NCBI RefSeq assembly: GCF_015832195.1
Contig: NC_052021.1
Span: 25,092,286-25,156,285, forward strand
Source of the DNA: Motacilla alba alba
Lineage: Eukaryota > Chordata > Aves > Passeriformes > Motacillidae
DNA length: 64,000 bases
Reading direction: 5' to 3'
The notes under the pieces: model-generated
What the model was told of the DNA's origin: nothing
What the model saw: only the letters and a program-made list of their open reading frames with translations
Database searches by the model: none
Position numbers and translations under genes: made by a program
In this document: piece by piece, positions 26,481 through 38,075 of the stretch
Position numbering within the stretch: the stretch's first letter is position 1
Layout: the number at the start of each line of letters is the position of its first letter

Positions 26481-29400
26481 CTCTTACCAAGTGATGGCTA
26501 CAGGAACATGGCATCTTTCACTTGCAAGATGGTAACCCCCTCAAGTGGCTACTTTATCCAAATTCTTTTTAGATGCCATGAAGATGTTTCTGGGCAAAGG
26601 AGAAGAAACATCTCTTCCCAAAACAAAATAAACTTTTAAAACAGATTTCTTGACTTTTTCACTTGCCAAACAGAGGTAATATGTTGAATTCCAGGCAAGG
26701 CAACATAGACTCACAGCCCTCCTGCTGCAAAATGTCTAAAATGAAACTTTACAGAAATTACATTCTCCCACTGAAAGCAGATACATTAAAAACAAATATG
26801 CTCTATTAAGGAATCAATTCTTTTCTGTTTGTGGGTGATTTACTGAGTTTTAGTGCCATTCTCTTCCAGTTCTGAAGGTGAAATTCTTTGGCTGACGTTG
26901 TCACAGCTGAGAAGTCCAAGCAAATGCATTAACCCACATAAAGGAGTTAAACTGCTCACATCATATTTCATGACCATACCATAAGACAGAGCAGTAGATT
27001 TTCAGTTTTTACATACTACTCCTCTTGCATTACTCCCACCATTTTCTCTAAAATAGCTCTAACCCTAGGAATTCATTAACACTTAATTCTTCCCCAGTGT
27101 GAAACATAAGTATTTATCTGCCACACAATTAACAAAAGGCTTCTTTTCTCAACTGACAGTGGTTTAACTTTTGAACAAAATATGGAGAATTATGCATGTT
27201 TACAAGCTATTCTTTAATTTCAGTGGACCATGGACTAACAAACCATTCAAAGGCTTAGTAACAACTACCTATTTGTGACAAAGTTATTCCAGCATGAAAA
27301 TATGCAGTTTTATTCCTTGCATTCTTATACCAGATCTCAGAATATGCTCTTCATATTTTCCAAGTTGTGTTTCAGTTCAAATGTCAAGGTATCCACACTA
27401 CCCCAATATTACCTGTGGTTATGTTAGATAGACAATAACTTTGAGCGGGTCTCTTTTGAAGAATCATTGTGTCAGTCAAAGCATGCAGAGACCCAAAATA
27501 CATAATGAACACTCAGCCAGGGCACAGAAATCTCTTTAAAAACATAAAAGTGTTTTGGTCAGGGGGTTTATGTGTTTCCAGAGACTCTGAAAAGTGGTGT
27601 TTTACCACATGAGAGAAAGGACTGTTTGTCTCAGCCTCCTATTCAGCTACAGGACCATTGCTACTGTGGTACATAATCAGCCAAGCAACATAACATGGGG
27701 ACTGAAACATAAAAGATGAACTGCACTTACCAAAACAAACTGTTTTTCTGGTCTCTCTTGGACAGTGAATTAAACAACTACACAAGGAATTATCTACAAA
27801 ACTATTTTTAAAATATCATATAATGTCCATTTTTTTAAAGTGAGATATTCGCCTTGCAGACATAAGGAAATAATGGAGGTTGTCTGTAGGCTTTGCATTG
27901 TGTTTTGTAAAAGACATTTGATTACATAAATAATACATTTGCAGTATTTTGAAACTGGACAATTTTTACAGTTATTGCAATAGGCTTGAGCAGGACATTA
28001 AACACAGCAAACTACAGGAGTGCACTGGGATGTAGCATTAAAAAACTTAGTCCCTAGCTAGTTAGACTTATCATATTTCTAATAACATCAGTGGAACTGC
28101 TGGCTTTTAAGTTGTTTTGTGAGAAGGAAAAAAGAGTTCTTAAAGTAACAGTAGAACTTTAGAACCTTGGTCGTTGAGGGAGAGTTTGTTTCTTTGGAAA
28201 CATGACCATAAATCATTTTCCATGAGACATTTTTGAAATAGCTCATTAACAAGACACTTTATCAGAGGCAATGAAATTAATACTTTTAGCATGTTAGATT
28301 GATAATAGCACTCCACATTTGTAATAGCCCCTTTCCTGCCAGAATCTTCAATCATCTTGCAGCTATTTATGAAGCCTTACACCACATGTGGGAGGCAAGT
28401 ACAGTATTTTATATTCCTTCAGGCCAATCTTCCACAGACCACTGAAAATTCCTGTCCCCCAAAGAGTGTTTGCTAAGGATATTTAGACTTATTGCTTAGC
28501 AAGATATAAGCATAGTTTATCTTCTGTCTGTACAGTCACTTCTGTTACATTAGGCTGTGGATTTCTGTTTGTTGGTCTACCCTCCTATTCCTCCAGATAA
28601 CCTGGTCATAAGTGATCCATCCCTACTGAGTGGCACATATGTGACAAAAATTATGGTTGCTTGGCTCATTATGTTTCTCTCCCACACTAAGCTTTTGCTG
28701 TGAAGAAGTCATGATAATGGAGAATTATGTGGACGTCTACCAAACCTAAACACACAAGATGAACAGCAGCAAGTCTTGGGTTCAAACCCAGAGAAAACAG
28801 GTATTATCTAGGCTCTCTCTTCCAGCATATGCCCTCACGACCTTGAAGCTAAATAACACAGGAAATACCATGAAGATTCCCAGGGTTCTGTCAGGTGCAG
28901 CAAGAGTAAAAGGCAAAGCATTTGTCTCATATACAAGAAATGTACTTGCTAGGCTTGCAAACCAGTCCTCAACCCCTCCACAGGGAGCAATATTCCTGAC
29001 AAAGACTCCTGGGACTCCTTTTGCAAATAGAAACTGCAAGAAGAGAAAAAAACTAACAGGAAATACCAGTAGAAATAAGCCATGATGAACATTTGAATTC
29101 CCTAAACATAGAGACTCTTTCCTAAACTAAAAATATCAGTTCTTAAACAATCACAGGTGCACCCTCACTACAAATATTGACACTCTCCTTATAGGAAACT
29201 GTGAGAAGCCCAGCCCAGCCTCTCTCGTAGCAATATATTAGGACCTTAGAGGAGAGTAGGAAGCATAGGGAATCTCTAAAGATAAGACCCTAGATTACTC
29301 TGCTGCTAGGAAAGACCTCCCAGTAGTAACCAATATATAGGTAGATTCTAGCCTAAACACAAGGTTCTCAAAATAAATTGATACCTATTTATAAAACCAC

Positions 29401-31770
29401 TTGTTACCCTAAAATCAAGATTGAGCTTTTCATCTCTTAACACCTTACAGCTGATCTAAAGAGCTATTTGTACTTTTGCTTTCCACCACCCCTTAGCTCA
29501 CTCCCTTCTCACTAGTCTCAATTTTAAAAGAACCTACAGGACTTAGTGTAATCTTAACTCCAAACCAGCATATACCCTTCACTTACAAACCAATTTTGTC
29601 ACTAAAAATGAAAAAGTACTCAAGTGTAGTTCCAGTGTATTATGGGAACTGGGAGGCTATAAGTTTCAGTTAGTTAAGGTTTCTTGTGCTTGGTTACAGC
29701 TGTGGGAGGAAAGGAAGAAAGGAGCAAGTGAGTAAGTAAGCATGATAGGTACCAAGATAATTGCTTGTAAATTTATATTGCGAGAAAGATTTATGTCTGT
29801 TAGAAAGCTGAGGTTCTAAGGAACATAGGTAAGGGTAAGTAAGTGGGTTTGATATGTAAGAATTATTCCTGAAAAGGATCATTTGCATTTTTGTGCAGTG
29901 TCAAGGGACTGTCTGATCTCTTATTGTTGTTTTTAAGCTAGTGTTTCAATTTATTCTGAGATTCATAAACAGTCTTACCAATAGTAGTATTGAGTACCAC
30001 TAAATCTTTAAAAAAAGATAAATTATCTTGAGAATTAGGGCTGTGAAAGAAATACAAAGACATGCCACTCATACATACTCAGTCACAGCTCAAAGAAGCT
30101 AGAATAACTTCCACCTCAAAAGACATTTTATTACAATGAATGATGAGGAGGCAATCTTAAGGAGTGTTATTTCTATTTGCCTTACTCTATGCTATGGGTA
30201 GAGATTGGGTTTGGTCCTTCACTTTCTCATCTGTATATTTTTTAACCTCCCTGAATATACAATGCAGGAAATTATACATTTTTCTCTGAGGATCAACTCA
30301 AAGGTGCCTGGTGATTGCTGCACCCAAAACACGTGTTTTGGGGTGCTTCATTTTAAGCAGGAAGAAAAGAAAGATCAGTGTGTTGCCTGGACTGTTTGCT
30401 TTCTGTGGATTAGTGGTTGTGCACAGCTGCTTAAGATATGGGTGTGCTTTCCACAGCTCAGTTTGAAACAGGAGCCTTTCTTTCCTGTGTGGAAACGGTC
30501 ACTGCTAATGTAATGAGACATTTTTCTTGTGAGGTGTACCTGGAAAGCTGATTTGATCAGGCTCTGTGAATTCACCTTTGACAACCTTTTCGTCAGGTAA
30601 GCATATAAAATATTTGGGAAGATGAGTTAAAAGGAAAAAGGCACATTCTCTACTTGAGGGCTCAGAGAAACAAATTTCACTGTACTGCTGGCATAGCAAT
30701 GGATGCTGCAGGCAAGTTAAAAGGCAGAAAGAAAAGGCTTCAATAAAATGGCTTTAATATACAATTCTCCATGTTTTCTCCAATAATATTGCACTTGATG
30801 TTACATCCATTGCACTTAACGCATGATTTCCTGTTCCACAGCCCTTGATCAGTACTTTTTCCAATGCAAGAATCAAAACACCATAAAATCCACCTTTATG
30901 CTGTCATGCAAGTTCCTGTAATTTCTGCCTTGACTTAATGAGCAGTCCTGAACCTAAACATCCCTTGCCCACTCCCTGCTTAGCCTTGTGACAGGAACTG
31001 GGCTTGGAGGGAGCAGCAGGATGGTGGGGGGTAAGATTGGAAGGGGAGCCTGACGTGGTGGCAAGAACCTGCCAATTTGTAAGTGGAGGTGGGCATTTCT
31101 AGCCCTGAAATGTAGGCATTTCTGCCTTTCTGCAGCAGTTTATTACTACCTGTATGCACACAACCTTTCCATTATCACTGTCCCAGGGGGTTATCCACGG
31201 GAAAGGTGAACAGTGGTTTTGCAGGAAAGAGCCACCTCCTTGTGTCTTGAGAAGGAGTGATCTAATTTTGTCCCAAGAAGCTGCATGCTGCTCAGAAAAT
31301 TATTAAGAGACATGTTTTCTGTGCCTTAAGGAAGCCTTACTGTGGTGCACATGTGCTTCCCACTGTATTTCCCACCTGCTGTCTCCTGTCTTACATTTAG
31401 TTTGCAGACCCTTGGGGACAAGAACACACTTTGATTTTGTGTGTTTGCACCACATAGTGCAAGGGAGGGTCTAGTCTTTGATTATCAGTCACAGGCGCTG
31501 CAGAAATGTAGGTACATAAACACTGACCTGTTTTCTTTTTGGGTATGTGACTAAATTCTGAGTTAGCAGTTCTTACTGGTTATTTTGATTGGAAAAATAA
31601 TTGTGTGTAAATATATCAAATTTCAGAGACGAGAAAAGGTGAATGGCTGTAGTGTGAGTGGAAGAATTGAGCTGCTCTTCCTGGATGTGCAATGAAAGGG
31701 AAGGATGGATGTGTCCCAGACTCACTCAGTAAGCAAAAAATCAGAAACACAAGAGCTCTCTTCAAACAGA
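26481..31770. other. Unique noncoding DNA, no gene seen
   Basis: About 5.3 kb of AT-rich sequence. A 108-codon plus frame at 28759-29085 is Lys/Thr/Arg-rich near its end and has no recognised domain. It is mirrored by an 85-codon minus frame, so I do not call it. A tRNA B-box-like string at 28779-28790 stands without an A box. A 102-codon frame at 30205-30513 is also unrecognised. Confidence 0.55.
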
Positions 31771-31800
31771 TTTTTCTCCCCTTTTTTTTTTTTTTTCTTT
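31771..31800. repeat. Poly-T tract
   Basis: T-rich run with a central stretch of sixteen or so T, interrupted by CTCCCC and C at its edges. Simple sequence only. Confidence 0.85.
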
Positions 31801-34800
31801 ATGAAAGACCTAGTTCCTCTTTTCTCATCCATTCCTGCTAAAACAAGGACATGTGATTTGGCTATTGTCTTTAGACATTTTTTGAATAAAAAAATTATTA
31901 TAGAAGCACTAAATTTAGGAGCTATTTCTTTAAAAATTTAACATACAATATATTCCCCTTTCTTTGAAAATCAAGCTTCAGTTGTTGAGTTGGGATGTGT
32001 AGGGTTTATTGTGTGGGGGGGAATGAAATTTTAAGGCATTCAGGCCATAGAAAAAATCAGTTTGTCTTTGGAAATCTGATTTGGTTTTAGACCAGAGAGT
32101 GTGGGGGAAAAGTGAAAGTAACAATCCCCACGAAAAGAACCCTGACTTTATTCTGAGGATAAAAAACAAGGTTATCAAAGAGACTGACTGAAGAGATGCA
32201 TTTTATGACTCCATCTGCCCTAATCTGAAGCAAAATCATGACTTCTTCCAGAAGCTCTTGGATTTAGACATTTGTCTCTAAGATCTCTGGACATCAGTTC
32301 CAGAATGCAGAGATTCCTGGGGTCACTTGGTGGAAGACCAAGATGGGTTTGTAATGTAGATTTCCGCATCTACAGTTCAAATGTATTCTTAAAATCCTAG
32401 AATGCTAATCTTTACTCTCTAGCTTGACAGAAAAAGTCAAAAGCTCTTACCCAGAAACATAAGTTCAACATTAAAAGGCTTAACAGAAATGTCAGTGGAG
32501 GAGATCAGAATAGCAGGACAATACTGGAGGGATGTGCTGGAGAAACAGGTCTGAGAGTAGCCCTCAGGAGTAATTTCTGCAGCATCCAATAATTGTTGTG
32601 AGGTATTTTCCTGTAGCATCCCCAGGGTGTATCCGCAATATCAATCCATTTAGCACAAGAGCTGTTGTAGAGCAAAGCAGTGCAGTTCAAAGACCTGTCA
32701 TCCCTAGTGATCATTTGTGCCACCTAGGGCTAGGCTAGTAATCTTATTTCAAAGTCTGATTTTGCAAACTGGGATATGGGATATTGCAGTCATGGTCTTT
32801 GCCTGACTGTTAGGTTTGCTGGTGTGCAGCTTCCATGGGGGATTCTCTGAGGAAGATCCAGCTGGGGTCAGGCAAAGCACAAACTGAAGCACTTCAAAGG
32901 TAGACAGAGAGGAGAGTTTGTGTCAAAAAAGTATTGATGCTACAAAATAAATTGCTAAGGAAGGTGCACCTTCATTCTGATAGTTGTTTCAGTTCTTTTC
33001 CTGGCACACCTTAAGAAAAGTATTTTATTTCATGTGTTTTAGGGCTGTGTAGGGGGCTATTCAGTTGATGCAGTAGCTGAAACTGCAGCTATTTCTCAAA
33101 AGCCTTTTAAACGTTGCTGCATGCAGTATGCTGCCTGCTTTGACTCAGCCTCTGGAGCTGTCTCAGCTTCTTTTATGCTGCTGCTGCTGGTTCTCCCACT
33201 CAGGCTTTCCTCAGTTTCAGGAAAAACCTGTCCTTTGCTCCCATGTGTGCGAAAGGGTAAAACCCTTGCCAGCTTTGACAGCCTCCCCAGCTCGTGTCAC
33301 ACGGATTGAACAGCCTGTGAAGGCTTACAGGTACAATTCTGCACTGGAGGCTGGGGGCAATTACAGGATCAGTGGAAGTGATAACCTAAAGATTGTGTCA
33401 TAAATTGCTCTGGAAGCATGGTCATACCACTATGATGGAAAAAGCTTCTTTGGAGAAAGCCCACGATATTTATTAATACTTCTTTCAGGAACTGCACACT
33501 CAGTAGTGATGCAGTTGGCTATAACATGTTGCTGAATTTGGACATTATTTGGCATTATCAGTGGATATTTCATTACTTTGATGTTTAATACACTCATCAG
33601 TGTTGTTTAGAAAATAGCATGGACTGAGCAGAAAAGACTGATTTTTGTTTCCAAACGGTGATCTGTGCAGTGATGAGCTCTGTCTCTTTAGTTATTCAGA
33701 TGTTTGCTGGGTGAGACTGACTGTCATCCTCCTGCTCTGCTTAGGGGTGCAGGTCTGAAGTGCCACGTTATGCTCAAATGAGCAAATGCTGCCATTGTAT
33801 CACAGGATTAGTCAAAGGAAATATTCACAACTACTTTATGCTTTGCAGATGTGCAAGCTGCTTTTTATTCAGGATTCCCTGTTACTGCCAGGGCAGGGAC
33901 ATGGCTGCCCTTAGAAACTTTTCCTTACTGCCTGCTTGGTCTGACTCCTGACTGGACTTGTTAACTCTCAAGCAAGATGTTCACTGGTCTGGTATTTTGT
34001 CATGGTGTTTGTAAAAGTTGTAGCTGTGAACCTTGTACAGCTGCCTGCAGTACAAGGAGACCAAAAGAAATTGCCCATGCCTCAAACAATTTTTACAGAC
34101 TACATGTAAAACAGAATGTCCCTTGAGTCTCTTTATATGAAAATGAAATTGCAAGTTTAGAGGTTGGAGACTAAAAAGAATAGATTGTCTTGTACAACAA
34201 TTCCATGTGTAACATTTCCATAAAAAGAACTGATGGAATTTGAAAGTGTGCTTTATTCTAGCAATACAAGTTTTTGTCTAGGCGTTCTTTTATAAGCACC
34301 AATTACTTTCATATCCTATGTTTGGCACTGGAAAATCCTAATCTATAAAGTTAATAATTGTTCCACAAGGCTTAACTGAATTCTGGTTGTAGAAGCTGAC
34401 GGAAATAGGAGGGATGAGAAGAGTCAAATATAGAGCATTTCACAAGGACTTATCTCATAGATTTTTTTCACTCGTTTCCTCTCTGATCCTTCCTTCTCTC
34501 CCTCTATCCCATATCTCCAATGGTCCACTGAGCTCAGCTGGATCAAAAGGCAGATTTTGTTGAGGAATAGGGAGATGATCAGAGGGAGTTCTTGCTGAAT
34601 GGGCTTGAAAACATTCAAGAGTGCTATGAAGGTGAAACAGAAAACCCTTGCTTTGGGCTACCTGTGCTTCACCTTGGCTTGGCTGCTGCAAAATCCCCCA
34701 GCTGGACTGAGTGCAGTGACCCTGCTGCTCTGGACTGAAGCCATTGCACTAAAGAGGTCAGAGAGACTCTGATGGGCTGTCTTGACTCCAGCTCCTATCT

Positions 34801-36505
34801 GCCTGTGTGAAAAGATGCAGCAGTTACTTTCTGGTATCTTTAGGGAAGAAGGATCAGTCTGTATTTAGCACTGCCTACTGTGGCACTGCGCATTTGCATT
34901 TCGCGAGTGGTTTGAAACTTGTTTAAACGAAACTATCCCACAAATTTTGCTTCCATAGCTACAAGTTTTGTTAAGAAACCATACTGTCTCTGGAGTTTGA
35001 TTGTGCTAGTTCTTGTCTGATTGGGTAGGGAGTAAAAGAGAGAGATGGTGGTCATTAAAAGAAAAAAGAGTTTGGAATCCCAAAACAGGATGTTTTTAAC
35101 GGCATTCTTTGCCAGAACTAAGCAGACTCCAAGATCAAAATTATCTACCCACCCATGTCTTCTTAATGGCAAACTATAACCATTTTAATTCCTGTCTGAG
35201 CATTGATTAGATGTGGTATAAAGTGAAATGACAGCCTCCTGCCTCCTAAACACTGGCACAATATGCAGTCACAACATTCACATAGGATTTGTCTCTAGAA
35301 CTCTTCAAGATGAACTGGAAAGAGTGGCTTTCCACATACTCAACAATATGCAAATGCTGACTTTGCAAGCCAACGCAGCTGTTTTTAAGCAGAAATACAC
35401 AATGAGCTTCAAAAACATTTTAATATCCACATCTCTGTATCCCTAGTGACTCCCAATTAGGCCTGGAAATAGGTGACCAGATGTGGCATTTGCAAATGCT
35501 GCAAGCTGATGTTTGCTGGGCACTTTGAAAATCTCCTCTGATACAATCTGAGAACTTTTCTTCACTCACTTCTACCTGCCAGAGATTGTGGATTGTTTTG
35601 CTTTTCACAGGCTCTGTTTATCACTTACCTCAATGATAGCTGAGTCTTAAAAGTTGTACAGAAACTTAGGAATAATCATTACTGAGAAAATAACGGGACC
35701 TACTTGCTTACTGTACAAATCAGCTTGAGGACTGGGATCCAGTTAAAAAAAGGTTTAGATTTTAGTATTTGAAATAGATTAGCCATTTAAATTAATGGGG
35801 ATTCTGAATAAAATTCTTCAGTTTGGAAATCTTTGATTGGATTCTCTCAGCTTTTAATATTCTGTGATTATGACATCTGGAAAACTGGTTCCTCGGGTGG
35901 GATGCAGAAATGCAAAAGAAGTTAATGTATCCTCTTTGGCAATAATGAAATCTAAGAGCAGTGGGGATACTCTCAGTGACCATGTTTTCAAGGAGTGGAG
36001 GGAGAAATATGTTGTCCTGTTACTAAGACCATTTCCTTGCCCACATTTGCACAGTACACATAAGGTCAGGCAGATTACTATTCACTAAGCAGAATAAAAT
36101 GTGCAGTTAAATAAATAAAATCTGTAAGTGAATTTTTATACTGGCTGGATAAACAAGATGAAGTTGATTTATGCAACAAAGGATTTGTGCTTAGCCAGAT
36201 CAGCATTTGTCATATGCAGTTTCCTTCTCAGTTGCCTGCATCAGGAGAAAAACCATCCGTGGTGATTCCTCATTATCCAAGGGTTCAGCAATGTGCTCTG
36301 AAAGCTCTTACACCAAAGACCTAAGGAGAGAGAGCAGAGGTAATTGCAGTAGATTGCCAATAAAATGCCCAGCTAAGTATTCCTGACATCTGAGATCACG
36401 AGCTTTTCCTGGCCTCTGAGATGGGGAGGGGTGGTGAGAGGATCAGAAGCAGAGGATGATTCTCCCTGAGGCTGCTCCTTCTTACAGCCCTGATTGTGCA
36501 CCCGG
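31801..36505. other. Unique noncoding DNA; CpG-flanked octamer at 34892
   Basis: No repeat family or gene supported. A frame at 33128-33403 (91 codons) begins in CTG-rich sequence (Cys/Leu run) and is unrecognised. At 34888-34906 an exact octamer ATTTGCAT is flanked by CpG dinucleotides, which are rare in the surrounding DNA. From 36410 the sequence becomes GC-rich leading into a tandem duplication. Confidence 0.55.
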
Positions 36506-36641
36506 GAGCCCAGGGTATGGGGCTGGCAGGGCTTGGCTGGTGTGAGCTCCGTGTTTGGGCCAGGCTCAGCCCAGAGCCCAGGGTATGGTGCTGGCAGGGC
36601 TTGGCTGGTGTAAGCTCCATGTTTGGGCCAGGCTCAGCCCG
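36506..36641 (+). repeat. 68-bp tandem duplication, two copies
   Basis: The unit beginning 'gagcccagggtatgg' at 36506 recurs at 36574 with a 68-bp period. The copies differ at only a few positions (for example GGGGCT/GGTGCT, GTGAGCTCCG/GTAAGCTCCA). The unit is GC-rich and contains 'tttgggccaggctcagccc'. Two overlapping open frames on each strand here arise because 68 is not a multiple of three and the unit lacks stops. Similar GC-rich minisatellites are common in bird genomes, and copy number may vary between individuals. Confidence 0.95.
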
Positions 36642-37805
36642 GGGCTGGGGCTCTGTGCTGTCCTCTGGGCACAGACACAGCACCATGTCCCAGGGAAAAT
36701 GGGCACAGAAACAAGAGAGAGCAGGACTAAACCCCAACCTCAGCCTTTATGTTTCTTCTTTAGATTCCTCTTGTGTTTGATAGTTAGCTTGTAATCTTTT
36801 AAACACTGTGCTTTAAGTAAAAGTCAATTTTATTGAAGAGGGAAGAAATACAGACTTTTTTAAAAAAAGTATTCTCTTGTGATCCCAAATCTTCTAGAAG
36901 ATCAATTTTTGAAGACAGAAGTTTGCCTGCAATTATTGTGCTACATGGAAATTTCACATAAAGACATTTATATGGACTTTTCCTTCAAATACAAAGACAT
37001 AAATTACGTAAGAAAACTACTTGGATCACTAAAACCTGTCAGTTAAGATGATTCACAAAGATAAATATATTGCTCTAAACCACCTAGCAGTCAATTAAAA
37101 TTTGCATTCAGCTATAAGCTGCTGAGTAATTAAAATTTAGCAATCCTAATTCTGTGGCTAGTTCAACCAGAAAATAATCAAACAATAAAGAGTTTGTCAC
37201 AACCATCATTATGTTAAAACAAATAAAAAAGAACTTTTATTTTGTATTTTTTCCCCGGCATCCCTCAAAGTAGGGAAAAAATACAGGACTGTAAGCTTAA
37301 GCAGTGATTAGCTTAATAGATGCTGAAGGAAATTTTCAGCAGTTTCCTTACAGTGGAAAGAATATTCCTTTAATGTTAAAGCAAAATGAACCATGTCTAT
37401 TTACTGGAAAGACAACAATGCTCCGTATTTTAGCTGAACAGAGATGAGTATGTTGCGTACTGATGTAAATAACTTTTACTTGTCTGGTCTGATAAGGGTG
37501 AAAAAACTTATTATGTTATGTTGGATGTAAATGAAATTCAGAATTGGATTAGAAGTGGACTGAAAATACAGACTGACTTTACAGAAAATACAGAGGTTTT
37601 GGATATTCCCATTGGATGTGGAATGAAAATGAATGACCTTCTTCTTAAAAAAAATAATTAAATAGTAAGCTCTGCCTCAGTCTAAAAGGTTCCCAGATAA
37701 TTAGGTCACTCTTCATACAAATTTTAGAGTCTAGATATGAAGAAGTTCTTTAAAAATCACTAAGGTTGCATGTACCTAAAATCTACAAGAACAACTCCCT
37801 CAGCC
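36642..37805. other. Unique noncoding AT-rich DNA, no gene seen
   Basis: Sharp return to AT-rich sequence after about 36740. No repeat family, RNA gene or credible frame recognised. Confidence 0.6.
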
Positions 37806-38075
37806 AGGTTTGGTGATCAGTGACAGGACAAAGGGAATGGCCTGAAGTTGTGTCAGGGGAGGTTTGGATTGGATCTTAGAAAAAGATTCCTCACCAGAGG
37901 GTGGTTGGGCACTGGAGCAGGCACAGGGAAGTGGGTACAGCACCAAGCCTGACAGAATTCAAGAAGCATTTGGACAAAACTCTCCCGTTATGGTTCTTGG
38001 GGATGGTGCTGAGTGAGCAGGGCCCTGAGCTGGACTGGACAATCCTTGCAACTCAGGGTATTCTATGATTCTGTG
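37806..38075 (+). mobile_element. CR1 LINE 3'-end fragment, about 270 bp
   Basis: Landmarks shared with the copy at 12735-13347: 'gatcagtgacaggacaaagg', 'gaatggcctgaagttgtgtc', 'ggaggtttggattgga', 'gagggtggttgggcactgga', 'agcctgacagaattcaagaa', 'catttggacaaaactctc', and the terminus 'ctcagggtattctatgattc'. It is 5'-truncated just before the 'gaccagtgacagg' block and lacks the conserved 'cccttcc' step before the terminus, reflecting decay. No coding capacity. The minus frame at 37959-38192 partly shadows it. Confidence 0.93.

Noticed and set aside
28779..28790. tRNA B-box-like GGTTCAAACCC
   Set aside because: No A box at the right distance and no cloverleaf can be drawn around it.
32505..32723. 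72-codon minus-strand frame with Cys, Trp and NCT/NSS glycosylation-like motifs
   Set aside because: Looks superficially like a viral or secreted protein fragment but matches no family I can name and has no flanking LTR or other retroviral sequence.
36396..36794. Frames of 79-113 codons with internal peptide repeats
   Set aside because: Produced by the GC-rich 68-bp tandem duplication, present on both strands in several frames.
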